Shown: positions 1-9,414, counted from the first letter of the stretch. The stretch is DNA of 57,794 nucleotides from Ornithomonoglobus_A sp045532455 (GCA_045532455.1 JAZSFX010000045.1:1-57794); one strand, 5' to 3'. Numbers and translations are program-made. Notes: generated by a model from the letters alone, not told the origin.

Positions 1-166
1 GTAGTTAAGTGGATATAAGAACCGCACGTCGTTACCAAAATCATAGATTTTGACGACTGAGCAAACCTTGTTATTCGCTTCGCCTAATAATAAGAACCGC
101 ACGTCGTTACCAAAATCATAGATTTTGACGACTGAGCGAACCTTGTTATTCGCTTCGCTCATAATA
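1..166. repeat. Tandem 75-bp hairpin repeat (two units) next to a tRNA-Arg fragment
   Basis: Two near-identical units begin at 16 and 91 (period 75). Each holds a hairpin with arms GTCGT...ACGAC around CAAAATC-ATA-GATTTTG, then a GCGAA/TTCGC pair. Bases 1-17 repeat the D-arm segment of the intact tRNA-Arg (245-261), so the units appear to sit inside or behind a partial tRNA copy. They resemble a REP/MITE-like intergenic palindrome. No open frame is credible here. Confidence 0.7.
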
Positions 167-181
167 ATACAAGCCCCTTAT

Positions 182-198
182 CTTAGGAGGGACTTGTT
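182..198 (-). repeat. Inverted copy of the tRNA-Arg anticodon arm
   Basis: These 17 bases are the exact reverse complement of 261-277, the anticodon arm of the intact tRNA-Arg. With the preceding ACAAGCCCC the copy can also fold as a local hairpin (ACAAG/CTTGT, CCC/GGG). It looks like a template-switch or duplication scar. Confidence 0.65.
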
Positions 199-238
199 TA
201 AAAAATCACTTCTTAAATTTTATTAATATTGTCATTTT

Positions 239-310
239 GCCCTCGTAGTTAAGTGGATATAACAAGTCCCTCCTAAGGATTAGTCATCGGTTCGACTCCG
301 GTCGGGGGTG
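239..310 (+). tRNA. tRNA-Arg(CCT)
   Basis: A cloverleaf can be drawn by hand: acceptor GCCCTCG/CGGGGGT with a first G-U pair, D stem GTTA/TAAC, anticodon stem AGTCC/GGATT with loop CTCCTAA (anticodon CCT), five-base variable loop, T stem ATCGG/CCGGT with loop TTCGACT, and discriminator G. CCA is not encoded. It reads AGG codons. A terminator hairpin follows at once. Confidence 0.9.
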
Positions 311-312
311 TA

Positions 313-348
313 AAAAAATCCTCATTCGCAAGAATGGGGATTTTTTAC
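313..348 (+). terminator. Terminator after tRNA-Arg, probably bidirectional
   Basis: Hairpin AATCC-t-CATTC / GAATG-g-GGATT with a GCAA loop, A-run before it and T-run after it. It can end tRNA-Arg on the plus strand and the oxidoreductase gene on the minus strand. Confidence 0.8.
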
Positions 349-386
349 TTATTACCTATTCACTTTTCACTTTTACCCAATCTATT

Positions 387-1397
387 TTAAAACTCATTTG
401 ATTTTTTTATAAATTCATCTGCTTTTAATGTGATTTTAAAGCTTTCAAACACTTCGTCAATACTTGGCACTGCCTCTGTATTATTTTCTATCATATCAAT
501 CAATGAATCAAACTGCACGTCGGTTGGTTTTCTTTCACTTTCGACATTTATCATCTCGTAGGTTTTTTCGGGATACTTATAGTACTCTATAAGGTCTCCC
601 TCCTCCTGATGAGTTTGTCTGTCCTTTTGATATACAATTCTTATGCTTCCTTTTGGTCCGACAAATTCCTTTAAGTTATCGGAGGACATAGTGTTTGACC
701 AGCCCGCTTCGTAGTAGCCCACAGACCCACCAGAAAGTCTTACGGTAACAAGTCCATAATTATACATCCCCTGCGGTACATCCATTTCTGTTCTTGCACC
801 AATTCCTGATACATCTACAATCTTTTCACCTGTAAACCACTGCATTACGTCCATATAATGAACACCGCAGTCAATGATTGGCGGTGCTTCCTTTAAGAGA
901 ATTAAATATCTGTCCCAATTCATTGTGTGGTGGTTTTGCGCCATTCGCATAACAACGGGTTTGCCTATTGCACCCTCTTGTATCATTTTTGCAACCATAT
1001 TATATGTACGGTTATGACGCAATATATGACCAATAAGCACCTTTGTTTGCGGATTTTCTTTAACAGAGCGAACAAACTCCTCGCCATCTTTTAAATTATT
1101 GGCAATCGGTTTTTCGCAAATTGTATGTTTATTGTACTTTAAGCAAAGCTTTAAATATTCCAAATGGGTTGATGGATACGTTGCAATTATTACAATATCA
1201 ACATCGGGTGATGCAATACACTTTTTTACATCCGTTTCTACATTTTCAGCACCGAATTTACGTTTAAACTCCTCTGCACGCTCTATGTTTGTATCACATA
1301 CATACTTAATACATACATTCTCTTTGTAGTATATATGTTCAAGATGCACTTCTCCCATTTGTCCGCACCCTATAAGCGCGACATTGTATATCTTCAT
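387..1397 (-). CDS. Gfo/Idh/MocA-family NAD(P)-dependent oxidoreductase
   Basis: A 336-residue soluble dehydrogenase. The N-terminal Rossmann motif GCGQMG lies near residue 10, and the family's EKP motif (CEKPIANN) is near residue 95, where the Lys normally contacts cofactor and substrate. The C-terminal part is the usual beta-sheet substrate domain. Members oxidise sugars, inositols or related polyols; the substrate cannot be told from sequence. The ATG is preceded by GGAGGGG at 10 bases. It has its own promoter and is probably monocistronic, ending at the bidirectional tRNA terminator. Confidence 0.85.
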   Translation of the reverse strand: MKIYNVALIGCGQMGEVHLEHIYYKENVCIKYVCDTNIERAEEFKRKFGAENVETDVKKCIASPDVDIVIIATYPSTHLEYLKLCLKYNKHTICEKPIANNLKDGEEFVRSVKENPQTKVLIGHILRHNRTYNMVAKMIQEGAIGKPVVMRMAQNHHTMNWDRYLILLKEAPPIIDCGVHYMDVMQWFTGEKIVDVSGIGARTEMDVPQGMYNYGLVTVRLSGGSVGYYEAGWSNTMSSDNLKEFVGPKGSIRIVYQKDRQTHQEEGDLIEYYKYPEKTYEMINVESERKPTDVQFDSLIDMIENNTEAVPSIDEVFESFKITLKADEFIKKSNEF

Positions 1398-1437
1398 CTT
1401 ACTTATGCCCCTCCTGCGAGTCTATTTTCACATAAAC

Positions 1438-1466
1438 AGTATATCTGTTTTTTGCAAAAATGTCAA
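1438..1466 (-). promoter_or_regulatory. Sigma-A promoter of the oxidoreductase gene
   Basis: Reading the minus strand, TTGACA (1461-1466), 17-base spacer, TATACT (1438-1443), about 40 bases upstream of the start codon. Confidence 0.7.
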
Positions 1467-1490
1467 TATTTTTTCGCAATAATTGTTATT

Positions 1491-2711
1491 TTATGTTGAC
1501 TTTAAATCTTTTTTTACACAACCTGCCAAATACAAAGAACCACATACGCATACAACACTATTATCGTCCGCAATATCAAGCGCCTTTTTTGTTGCATCAA
1601 TAGGATTATTTATAACCTCTCCTTTTGTGTCTGAATATTCTATTAACTTCTCTGCTTTAAGACACCTGTCCATATCTAATTGTGTGGCAATAAAATAATC
1701 TGCAATACCGGATATGTTGTTTACACACTCATAAACACTTTTATCCTCCATCATAGCCATAACAAGTATAATTTTCTTGCCCAACCCAAGCAATGATTTT
1801 TTTAATGCCTCTATTCCGTCTGGATTGTGTGCCCCGTCTATTACAAGATTTTCCCTTATAAATTCAAATCTTACGGGCCATCTAACACTTGAGAGCCCCT
1901 CACATATTGCAGTATCACCAACTCTTACTCCCCTGTTTTTTAACGCATTCACTGCCTCTATTGCAACTGCCGCGTTATACGGTTGGTATGCTCCCTTAAG
2001 GGATAGCTTATACTCTTTATCTTCATACACAAAACCGTCATTTGTAACTTTGGGTGTTTTGGCATACACTACATTTGCGCCCATTTCATTGGCTTGGTTA
2101 TCTATTATTTTTCTTAATTTTTCATTAGGATACGAAACAACCGCTGCACCCTGCTTTATTATTCCACATTTTTCGAGTGTAATTTCTTCTATTGTTTCAC
2201 CTAAAAACTGAGTATGGTCAAGACTGATTGAGGTCAGTACACACACCTCGCATTTTTCTATAATATTTGTTGCATCAAGTCTGCCGCCCATACCCGTTTC
2301 CAACACAACATAATCACAGTTTTTCTCGCTAAAATATAAAAATGCAACTGCACATATAAATGCAAATTCCGAAACGGAGAGTTTTTCCCTTTCCATTGTA
2401 TCTTTAACAATTTCTGTGTAGTGGCATAAATCATTATCGGAAATATTTAAACTGTTAATCTGAATTCTTTCGTTAAACACTTCTATAAACGGAGACGAAA
2501 ACAAACCCACCTTGTAACCATCACACTTTAAAATCTCGCAAATCATAGCCGCGGTTGAGCCTTTTCCGTTTGTGCCCGCAATATGAATGTATTTTAAATT
2601 ATTGTTAGGATTACCGAGTTTTTTTAATAATTCCCCTAAATTTGCATTACCAAGGGGACGTATAAATTTAGGTATTTTGTGTATATATTCTATTACCTCA
2701 TCATATTTCAT
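1491..2711 (-). CDS. folC: Bifunctional folylpolyglutamate synthase / dihydrofolate synthase
   Basis: A 406-residue cytosolic Mur-ligase-like enzyme that joins glutamate to dihydropteroate and then to folates, using ATP. The P-loop GTNGKGS is at residues 46-52 and the family segment ETGMGGRLDATN is near residue 138. The DGAHNP motif of the C-terminal domain (about residue 293) and the usual length support the call. It is last in a minus-strand operon hpt - radical SAM - folC; only 17 bases separate it from the radical SAM gene. Confidence 0.93.
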   Translation of the reverse strand: MKYDEVIEYIHKIPKFIRPLGNANLGELLKKLGNPNNNLKYIHIAGTNGKGSTAAMICEILKCDGYKVGLFSSPFIEVFNERIQINSLNISDNDLCHYTEIVKDTMEREKLSVSEFAFICAVAFLYFSEKNCDYVVLETGMGGRLDATNIIEKCEVCVLTSISLDHTQFLGETIEEITLEKCGIIKQGAAVVSYPNEKLRKIIDNQANEMGANVVYAKTPKVTNDGFVYEDKEYKLSLKGAYQPYNAAVAIEAVNALKNRGVRVGDTAICEGLSSVRWPVRFEFIRENLVIDGAHNPDGIEALKKSLLGLGKKIILVMAMMEDKSVYECVNNISGIADYFIATQLDMDRCLKAEKLIEYSDTKGEVINNPIDATKKALDIADDNSVVCVCGSLYLAGCVKKDLKST

Positions 2712-2728
2712 TTTACTGTCCCCTACTC

Positions 2729-4393
2729 TTATATTTTTACAGTCTTTCCGTATTTATTATCAAATAATATTACGTTGTATTCCTTTTTACAATCGCCTGT
2801 GATATCATAGTCAAAACTCTCAAAATGAACAGTTTTGATTATATCACGCGCATCAGTGCCAATGTACTCGGGTAAATTTTTTTCTACAAATTCCTCACTT
2901 AATATTTCAAGACGTTTCTTTTGTAAATCCTTATCGTAACCCCTTAGATTCCACCTCATAATACGCGGCTTGTTATTTAAAAGAAAATCGTACTTTAAAA
3001 TATCACAGAATAATTGGTCTTCTTTATTAAAGAAATATAAAATATCGTAAAGAGTTTGCTTGGAAACTCCTACCTTTTCGTAGCCCTCTGCCTTGTAGAA
3101 CTCATACAAACTAACAAAAAACTCAAACGGTGAGTTGTAGTCCCTCATAAGATATTTTAGTGAATTTTCAAAATCACCGCTATTGTAGAATTTATCAACA
3201 ACAAGGTCTATGCCTTTTAATAGCTTTATATCATCAAAGGACAAAAATTTATTTGATAATATTTCGTATGGCGGCTTTGAAGTGAATTTGTAATCAAATT
3301 CATCTTTTTGTCCGCGTATTTTTGTTCCGTGCAATAGCTTTAAAAAACCAAGCTGAAGCATATGCGGCGAAAGCATAAAAACGTCGTCAAAAGACTTTTT
3401 AAATGAGTTTATATCCTCATATGGCAAACCTGCTATCAAGTCAAGATGGATATGAATATTACCCATTGACTTTATTTTTTTTACAACCTTTGTAAGTTTA
3501 TTAAAGTCTGTTTTACGGTCTATTGATGAAATTGTACATTCATTTGTTGATTGCACGCCTATCTCAAACTGAAACAGTCCCTTTGGTGCACGCTCTAAAA
3601 CGGATAAAATTTCGTCATCAATAATATCCGCCGCCACCTCAAAATGAAAAGTCGTATCTTGAGCATTTTCTATCAGAAATTCCAACAATTCGACAGTCCT
3701 TTTTTTATCTGCATTAAATGTCCTGTCTACAAACTTCACAATTTTTACGTTATGATGAATAAACTGAAATAACTCATTTTTAACAATTTCTATATCCTTT
3801 AAACGCAGTTTATGACTTATAGACGACAAACAATAACTGCACCTGAAAGGACAGCCTCTGCTGCTTTCGTAATATATCAGCTTGTTTTTGTTTTCTTCTA
3901 AATCAGCATCGGAATACGGAAATGGCAATACAGATATATCCTCTATAACTTCCCTGTCGTCATTTTCTACAATGCATTCGTTTTTTCTTAATGTTACGCC
4001 ATCAATATCAATTCCTGATACAAGGTATTCTTTAAATGTTTCCTCGCTCTCTCCACGCATTATTGCATCTACAAAATCATACTTCTTAAGAACCTCGACA
4101 CTGTTATAGCTTACCTCAGGGCCACCGAGTATAATCTGCGTATGAGGCGAAACGCTTTTAAGCAGCTCGGCAACCTCTAAAACACATTCGATATTCCATA
4201 TATAGCACGAAAATAAAACCGCATCACATCCAAGCTCATATATTGAGCTCATTATATCATACGGTTTTTCGTTTATTGTAAATTCTTTAAATTGTACTCT
4301 TTTGTCGTTTACGTAGTGATACAACTCTCTTACAGACAAAGAGGTGTGTATATACTTCGAATTTATTGCACAGAGCAAAAATTGTTTACTCAT
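2729..4393 (-). CDS. B12-binding-domain radical SAM protein with DUF4080-like C terminus
   Basis: A 554-residue protein. Residues 1-130 form a cobalamin-binding-type Rossmann domain (SCYIWN and GGPEVSYN segments). The radical SAM cluster motif CPFRCSYC follows (Cys181, Cys185, Cys188), then a TIM-barrel half with LIAGLPYED. The remaining C terminus resembles the DUF4080 extension. The family is a radical enzyme with cobalamin and a 4Fe-4S cluster; its substrate is unknown to me. The gene starts two bases after hpt, so the two are surely co-transcribed. Confidence 0.85.
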   Translation of the reverse strand: MSKQFLLCAINSKYIHTSLSVRELYHYVNDKRVQFKEFTINEKPYDIMSSIYELGCDAVLFSCYIWNIECVLEVAELLKSVSPHTQIILGGPEVSYNSVEVLKKYDFVDAIMRGESEETFKEYLVSGIDIDGVTLRKNECIVENDDREVIEDISVLPFPYSDADLEENKNKLIYYESSRGCPFRCSYCLSSISHKLRLKDIEIVKNELFQFIHHNVKIVKFVDRTFNADKKRTVELLEFLIENAQDTTFHFEVAADIIDDEILSVLERAPKGLFQFEIGVQSTNECTISSIDRKTDFNKLTKVVKKIKSMGNIHIHLDLIAGLPYEDINSFKKSFDDVFMLSPHMLQLGFLKLLHGTKIRGQKDEFDYKFTSKPPYEILSNKFLSFDDIKLLKGIDLVVDKFYNSGDFENSLKYLMRDYNSPFEFFVSLYEFYKAEGYEKVGVSKQTLYDILYFFNKEDQLFCDILKYDFLLNNKPRIMRWNLRGYDKDLQKKRLEILSEEFVEKNLPEYIGTDARDIIKTVHFESFDYDITGDCKKEYNVILFDNKYGKTVKI

Positions 4394-4395
4394 AA

Positions 4396-4935
4396 TCAGT
4401 TATAAATCTCCGATTTTAAAACTCCTATGTATGGTAGATTTCTGTACCTTTCTGCATAGTCAAGTCCGTATCCTACAACAAACTCATCGGGAATTTCGCA
4501 GCCTATATAATCGCCCTCAACGTTTGCACTGCGTCTTGACGGTTTAGAAAGAAGTGTACAGATTTTTACAGACGCACAACCTCTGTCTATCATAAGCTGC
4601 TTTAATTTAGCGAGGGTATTTCCGCTATCTATTATATCTTCTATCAAAAGTACGTCTCTGTTTATGCAATCTACAGAAAGGTCTTTCTTTATTTCGATAT
4701 TACCTGAGGATACTGTTCCGCTACCATAGCTTGATACCTGAATGCAATCAAGCGTGAGATGTGTTGTAATATGCTTCATAAGGTCTGCCGCAAAAGGAAT
4801 AGAGCCTTTTAGAACAACAACAAACAAAATGTCCTTGCCCGCATAATCTTCGTTGATTTGCCCCGCTAAGTCCTTTACAATTTTCTGAACTTCTTCTTCG
4901 TCAATCAAAACTTTTTTAATGTCATCTTTTAGCAT
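4396..4935 (-). CDS. hpt: Hypoxanthine phosphoribosyltransferase
   Basis: A 179-residue cytosolic purine-salvage enzyme converting hypoxanthine (and guanine) plus PRPP to IMP/GMP. The PRPP-binding signature EDIIDSGNT spans residues 99-107, and LKGSIPF near residue 42 is the first catalytic loop. GGGAG lies nine bases before the ATG. It is first gene of the minus-strand operon; a TATAAT-like -10 lies near 4995-5000 but I see no convincing -35. Confidence 0.92.
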   Translation of the reverse strand: MLKDDIKKVLIDEEEVQKIVKDLAGQINEDYAGKDILFVVVLKGSIPFAADLMKHITTHLTLDCIQVSSYGSGTVSSGNIEIKKDLSVDCINRDVLLIEDIIDSGNTLAKLKQLMIDRGCASVKICTLLSKPSRRSANVEGDYIGCEIPDEFVVGYGLDYAERYRNLPYIGVLKSEIYN

Positions 4936-5073
4936 ATGTTTGTACTCCCAATTTTAAAAAATTCTTTGTCTTTTAATTGTTGTTTTTTTAGATACCATAC
5001 ATTATATCACAAAAATATGAAAAAATAAATATATAATCTTAACAAAATTTAAAAAGAAAGAAGTGAATATGAT

Positions 5074-6348
5074 ATAAAAAGAACAATTTTTTTACTATTT
5101 TTATTATTTTTTGCTTTTTCGCATAAGACTTATGCACAGGACTATGAGGATATATTACAAGACTGCATAAAAAAATACGGAGTATTTAATGGAAGAGCAG
5201 GAATGACCTATGCCTCATTTGAATTTTTTGAGGGCGAAAACACATTACTTATTGTATATTTTGAAGATAATGCGATATGTGCTTCGGTATATTCTGCGGA
5301 TGACGGCGGAGAGTGTATTGACACACTGCGCTTTGTATACGGAGAAAATAACCAATATATGCTCTCATCTGCAAAAACGGGTACAGGTGAAAGTTGCATT
5401 GTATTCAAAACAAATGATGTAACTGAGGTTTTTATACTGCGTGATGATACATTCACAAAAGTTTATGACGGAGGTGCATATAACATCAAGGAAATTGCAG
5501 GCTATACAATAACGGGTATAGTTTCTAAAGTAAGTCCCAACCAGATATATGAAACATTGAATTCATTAAAGCTAAAGAAAATCAACTCATCACAGTTTAC
5601 AAATCTCAAAAATAATATCGATGATAAAATGTATCAAAAGTTTTTTAGTCTTATTGCTTCGTGTGCAGATATTGTAAAATTTGACCGCACAAATTACGAC
5701 TTAACCAAAATGCTGAAAAACATTTTATACACCTACCAGAATTATGAAAATCAGACCTCTATATCGCCCGATTATTACGAAAATACAATAGAAACGGGGT
5801 ATGAAAATATTCATTCATTAAACGGTGAGTATGTCGACTTTATTCTCACAAGCATATACGGTGTGGTGCCACAGCATATGAGTGTGAATAACTTAATAAA
5901 TACGGGAGTGTGCTACACAAACGGAAAGTATTTTTATACGGGTAAGTATACAAAGGACTTTAAAACTGAAATAATTGATATAAGTGCAATGTATGACCTT
6001 GGTTGGAATAAATACTATATTGTGTTTAACGACGAATATACTCAGGATAATAACACCATTTCCGAATATGGTTTTGCAGTGATTGACACCTCCTCCGACG
6101 TTTACTCTATTGAACGTTTGGAAATAGGCACTCGTCTTTTGAATGACAACGAAATAGCTTCATATTCACCTTTGAAAAGCAAAGGGAATATTTTTTTGCG
6201 CAAGGGCGATAAATTCCTGTATCAAAAAGACAAAATCAATGCGGCAAATACACTTATAGTCGTAGCTCTAATAGCCATTATTTGTGCATTTATTGTTCTT
6301 GTAATATTCCTCATAGATACATTGCGAAAAAAACATAGTAAAAGATAA
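5074..6348 (+). CDS. Secreted/membrane-anchored protein of unknown function; unusual start
   Basis: The clear coding frame runs from 5074 to 6348 (about 424 residues). It begins with a basic, Leu/Phe-rich signal peptide ending near KTYAQD, has an extracytoplasmic domain I do not recognise, and ends with one membrane segment (about 22 hydrophobic residues) and a KKHSKR tail: a type I topology. No ATG, GTG or TTG lies in frame before the signal peptide; the first in-frame ATG (5203) would remove it. An ATG with a good ribosome site exists at 5069 but is out of frame by two bases. Either a non-standard ATA start (5074) or a TA slippage/assembly error is likely. Confidence 0.6.
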   Translation: MKRTIFLLFLLFFAFSHKTYAQDYEDILQDCIKKYGVFNGRAGMTYASFEFFEGENTLLIVYFEDNAICASVYSADDGGECIDTLRFVYGENNQYMLSSAKTGTGESCIVFKTNDVTEVFILRDDTFTKVYDGGAYNIKEIAGYTITGIVSKVSPNQIYETLNSLKLKKINSSQFTNLKNNIDDKMYQKFFSLIASCADIVKFDRTNYDLTKMLKNILYTYQNYENQTSISPDYYENTIETGYENIHSLNGEYVDFILTSIYGVVPQHMSVNNLINTGVCYTNGKYFYTGKYTKDFKTEIIDISAMYDLGWNKYYIVFNDEYTQDNNTISEYGFAVIDTSSDVYSIERLEIGTRLLNDNEIASYSPLKSKGNIFLRKGDKFLYQKDKINAANTLIVVALIAIICAFIVLVIFLIDTLRKKHSKR

Positions 6349-6376
6349 AATAATGTCATAAATTCTAAAACACCCC

Positions 6377-6405
6377 TTGAATAATTAAAGAATATATGAT
6401 ATAAT
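6377..6405 (+). promoter_or_regulatory. Sigma-A promoter upstream of aroC
   Basis: TTGAAT (6377-6382), 17-base spacer, TATAAT (6400-6405), about 70 bases before aroC. Confidence 0.7.
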
Positions 6406-6475
6406 TAGATGATATAATTATCATATGCAGTCTAAGGGACTGCTACATACATAAAGAAAGGATTTTCGGATACAA

Positions 6476-7621
6476 ATGCTCAGATACTTAACTTCAGGCG
6501 AAACACACGGTAAATGTCTTACCGTAATATTAGAGGGAATGCCCTCAGGTGTTAAGATTGATGTTTCGCTTATTAATAAAGCACTTGCCAACAGACAGTC
6601 AGGCTATGGCAGAGGCGGAAGAATGCAGATTGAAAAAGACAGTGTCGAGATACTTTCGGGTGTTCGCGGTGGCTATACATTAGGCTCTCCTATTGCTATG
6701 AAAATTGAAAATAAGGATTGGAAAAACTGGTCTGATATAATGGGCGCTGAGTTTTCTAACGGCGAAAGATACGTTGACTGTCCACGTCCCGGTCATGCGG
6801 ATTTAACAGGCGGATTAAAATATGACCATCAGGATTTAAGAAATGTATTGGAGCGCGCAAGTGCAAGAGAAACTGCTGCAAGAGTTGCAGTAGGTGCATT
6901 GGTGAAACAGCTCCTTGCACAGTTTAATATCGAATTCAACCGACGTATTGTGAGCATTGGCGAAATTGCAGACACATCTGAGGTTTTTGACTCTGATTTT
7001 TATAATCGCGTGGCTTCTTCACCCGTTGGTTTTGGTGACAAAGACTGCGAAATGGCGGCTATGGAATACATAGACAAAATAAAAGCCGAGGGTGAAAGCA
7101 TAGGCGGTATTGTTGAGGTTAATGTTAAGGGTGTACTTCCCGGACTTGGCTCATACGTACACTACGACCGCAAATTAGACGCAAATATTGCTTTTTCGGT
7201 TATGAGTGTGCAGGCAATAAAGGGTGTTGAATTTGGAATAGGCTTTGATTGTGCAGTAAATAAAGGCTCATCGGTGCACGATGAGATTGTATACAATAAT
7301 GCTTTTGCGCGTGCTACTAATAATTGCGGAGGAATTGAGGGTGGAATGTCAAACGGCGAGGATATAGTAGTCCGTGCCGCAATGAAGCCTATACCAACTC
7401 TGTATAATCCGCTTCGCACCGTTAACCTTAAGGATAAAACCGAAGTCAAAGCCTCTGTAGAGCGCAGTGATATATGTGCTGTGCCTGCGTGCAGTGTAGT
7501 TATTGAGGCAGTTGTTGCTTTTGAAATTGCAAAAGCATTTTTAGAAAAATTTGGCGCTGATTGTATGAGTGATATAAAATCGGCCGTTGAGAGTTATAAA
7601 AAGAGGATATTAAACTATTAA
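6476..7621 (+). CDS. aroC: Chorismate synthase
   Basis: A 381-residue flavin-dependent cytosolic enzyme that makes chorismate from EPSP, the last shikimate step. The N-terminal SGETHGKCL, RPGHADLTG near residue 105 and RASARETA near residue 125 are hallmark family segments. Full family length. AAGAAAGG precedes the ATG. The sigma factor gene follows after 38 bases and may be co-transcribed. Confidence 0.95.
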   Translation: MLRYLTSGETHGKCLTVILEGMPSGVKIDVSLINKALANRQSGYGRGGRMQIEKDSVEILSGVRGGYTLGSPIAMKIENKDWKNWSDIMGAEFSNGERYVDCPRPGHADLTGGLKYDHQDLRNVLERASARETAARVAVGALVKQLLAQFNIEFNRRIVSIGEIADTSEVFDSDFYNRVASSPVGFGDKDCEMAAMEYIDKIKAEGESIGGIVEVNVKGVLPGLGSYVHYDRKLDANIAFSVMSVQAIKGVEFGIGFDCAVNKGSSVHDEIVYNNAFARATNNCGGIEGGMSNGEDIVVRAAMKPIPTLYNPLRTVNLKDKTEVKASVERSDICAVPACSVVIEAVVAFEIAKAFLEKFGADCMSDIKSAVESYKKRILNY

Positions 7622-7659
7622 AATAAAATTTAGTAAATCAAAAGTGAGGTGAGGACTTT

Positions 7660-8226
7660 TTGACAGATCAGGACTTGATAAAGCTTTGTAAACAAGGCGA
7701 CAGACAGGCTTTTAATCAGCTTGTTGAAAAATATCAGGAGCGTGTTGTAAACATTGCATACGGACTTCTTTCCAACAAAGAAGACGCATATGATGCAGCA
7801 CAGGAAACTTTTATAAAAGTATACCGTTCCTTAAATTCTTTTGCCGAAAAATCCTCATTCAGCACATGGATTTACCGCATACTTTCCAATGTATGCAAGG
7901 ACATGCTCCGAAAACGCCAGAGAAGTGTAAAGGTTATAAGCATACACGGAGATGAAAACGAAGAAAAACCGCACGATATACCTGACCTCAATCCTACTCC
8001 CGAAGAAACTGTAGAAAAAAATGAGTTACATCGTCAGGTATGGGATGCACTGCATCAGTTAAAGTCGGAATATCGCGAGATTATAGTGTATTTTGATATG
8101 CAGGAACTTTCGTACGAGGAGGTAAGCTCCGCTTTGGGCATTCCCATCGGCACAGTAAAATCTCGTCTTAATCGTGCAAGAGCAGCACTTAAAAAAATTT
8201 TATATCAAAACAGGGAACATTTTTAA
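7660..8226 (+). CDS. ECF-type (SigW-like) sigma-70 family factor
   Basis: A 188-residue sigma factor with only regions 2 and 4. Region 2 contains YDAAQETFIKVYRSL and the -10 recognition helix FSTWIYRILSNVCKD; region 4 ends with SYEEVSSALGIPIGTVKSRL, a helix-turn-helix. The start is TTG, preceded by GTGAGGTGAGG. The next gene is a zinc-finger anti-sigma factor, so the pair is probably an envelope-stress switch. The regulon cannot be inferred. Confidence 0.9.
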   Translation: MTDQDLIKLCKQGDRQAFNQLVEKYQERVVNIAYGLLSNKEDAYDAAQETFIKVYRSLNSFAEKSSFSTWIYRILSNVCKDMLRKRQRSVKVISIHGDENEEKPHDIPDLNPTPEETVEKNELHRQVWDALHQLKSEYREIIVYFDMQELSYEEVSSALGIPIGTVKSRLNRARAALKKILYQNREHF

Positions 8227-8276
8227 AATACAAACGTCTAATATAATGAAATAGTTAAGAAAGGGGGATTTACGAT

Positions 8277-9254
8277 ATGAATTGTAAGCAGTTTGGTATT
8301 TATCTTGATGAATACGAAAATCTTTGTGCAATGCAAAAAGCAGAGCTTATTGAGCACACTCAAAACTGCGAGAATTGCCGCAAAGAATACGAGCTTTTCA
8401 TATCAATGCTAAGTGCAACAAAATCCATTCCCCCGCTAAAGGTTGACGACAGCTTTTTGCAAAATCTTAATGCAAGAATTGACAAAGAGGTTGTCAATGC
8501 TCCTGTACGCAAAAATGTGTGGGAGCATATGAAGCTTAACGCACACCGATACAGCGTGGCAGCCGCTTGTGTGGCACTACTTGCTGTTATTGGTGTAAAC
8601 AATGCGGATTTATTAAATAGTATGATGAATCCGTATCAGGACCAGGACATAGTTCCGATTGTGTCGACCACGCCCGAATCAAAGCAGAACGATGATACTG
8701 CAGGGCTTATAATTACTTCTACAATAGCGCCGACCCAATCACCCGCACCGTCTCTTGCTCCGACAGTAACACCGGTTGCAGTGCCAAACACTACAACACC
8801 TGTTTCTGCACAGGTAAGAGGCAATGCCACAGTAGCACCCACCCCTACCGCAGAGCCGGTAAGAGAACAGATACCTGTTGCACCTGCACAACCAACCGCT
8901 ACTGAAACTATTACACCCTCACCTGCTGCTACTGATGAACAAAATTATGTAATGCCCGTAAGCGGCTATGAACTTCCGCAAAACAATCCGAGAAGTTCAG
9001 AAAATAATAATTTCTCATCAGCTTATGATTTAGAAAATACTTCAAACTATCTGAAGCTTTCTCAAGCAGATATTGAGCGCGTAAAAGGTCTTATAATTGA
9101 GTATTCAAAGGAGAATAAAGGCGACGTCTACCTTATGACAGAAGAAGATGCCAAAGAGTTCTTCGCAATTTTGTCGAATGAAGGAATTAAGTTTGATAGT
9201 TCCTTAGGCGGTATTGTTAATGGAAATATTGCATTTAAATTGATTATTTCGTAA
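8277..9254 (+). CDS. Membrane anti-sigma factor with zinc-finger domain
   Basis: A 325-residue protein paired with the preceding sigma factor. The N-terminal cytoplasmic part has the anti-sigma zinc motif HTQNCENC (H-x3-C-x2-C). One membrane helix (about residues 93-110, YSVAAACVALLAVIGV) follows. A long Pro/Thr/Ala-rich extracytoplasmic linker (about residues 130-225) leads to a small unrecognised C-terminal domain. Known family logic: it holds the sigma factor inactive until it is released. AAGGGGGA precedes the ATG. Confidence 0.8.
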   Translation: MNCKQFGIYLDEYENLCAMQKAELIEHTQNCENCRKEYELFISMLSATKSIPPLKVDDSFLQNLNARIDKEVVNAPVRKNVWEHMKLNAHRYSVAAACVALLAVIGVNNADLLNSMMNPYQDQDIVPIVSTTPESKQNDDTAGLIITSTIAPTQSPAPSLAPTVTPVAVPNTTTPVSAQVRGNATVAPTPTAEPVREQIPVAPAQPTATETITPSPAATDEQNYVMPVSGYELPQNNPRSSENNNFSSAYDLENTSNYLKLSQADIERVKGLIIEYSKENKGDVYLMTEEDAKEFFAILSNEGIKFDSSLGGIVNGNIAFKLIIS

Positions 9255-9289
9255 TTCTGATGTATTAACTAATATTAAATTAAACAGTG

Positions 9290-9322
9290 TATGCACTCTT
9301 TAAAAAGAGTGCATATTTTTTT
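9290..9322 (+). terminator. Terminator after sigma/anti-sigma operon
   Basis: Perfect hairpin TATGCACTCTT / AAGAGTGCATA followed by seven Ts. Confidence 0.85.
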
Positions 9323-9353
9323 AGTCGAAAATCAATATGTTTTTGCAATACTA

Positions 9354-9382
9354 TTGACTTTTTTGCTATATTTTGATAAAAT
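9354..9382 (+). promoter_or_regulatory. Sigma-A promoter of iorAB
   Basis: TTGACT (9354-9359), 17-base spacer, TAAAAT (9377-9382), 33 bases before iorA. Confidence 0.7.
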
Positions 9383-9414
9383 TATAATAATATACAACGA
9401 AAGGAAGAATTTCT

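Noticed and set aside
1..166. CRISPR-like tandem repeat
   Set aside because: Two 75-bp units with no variable spacers.
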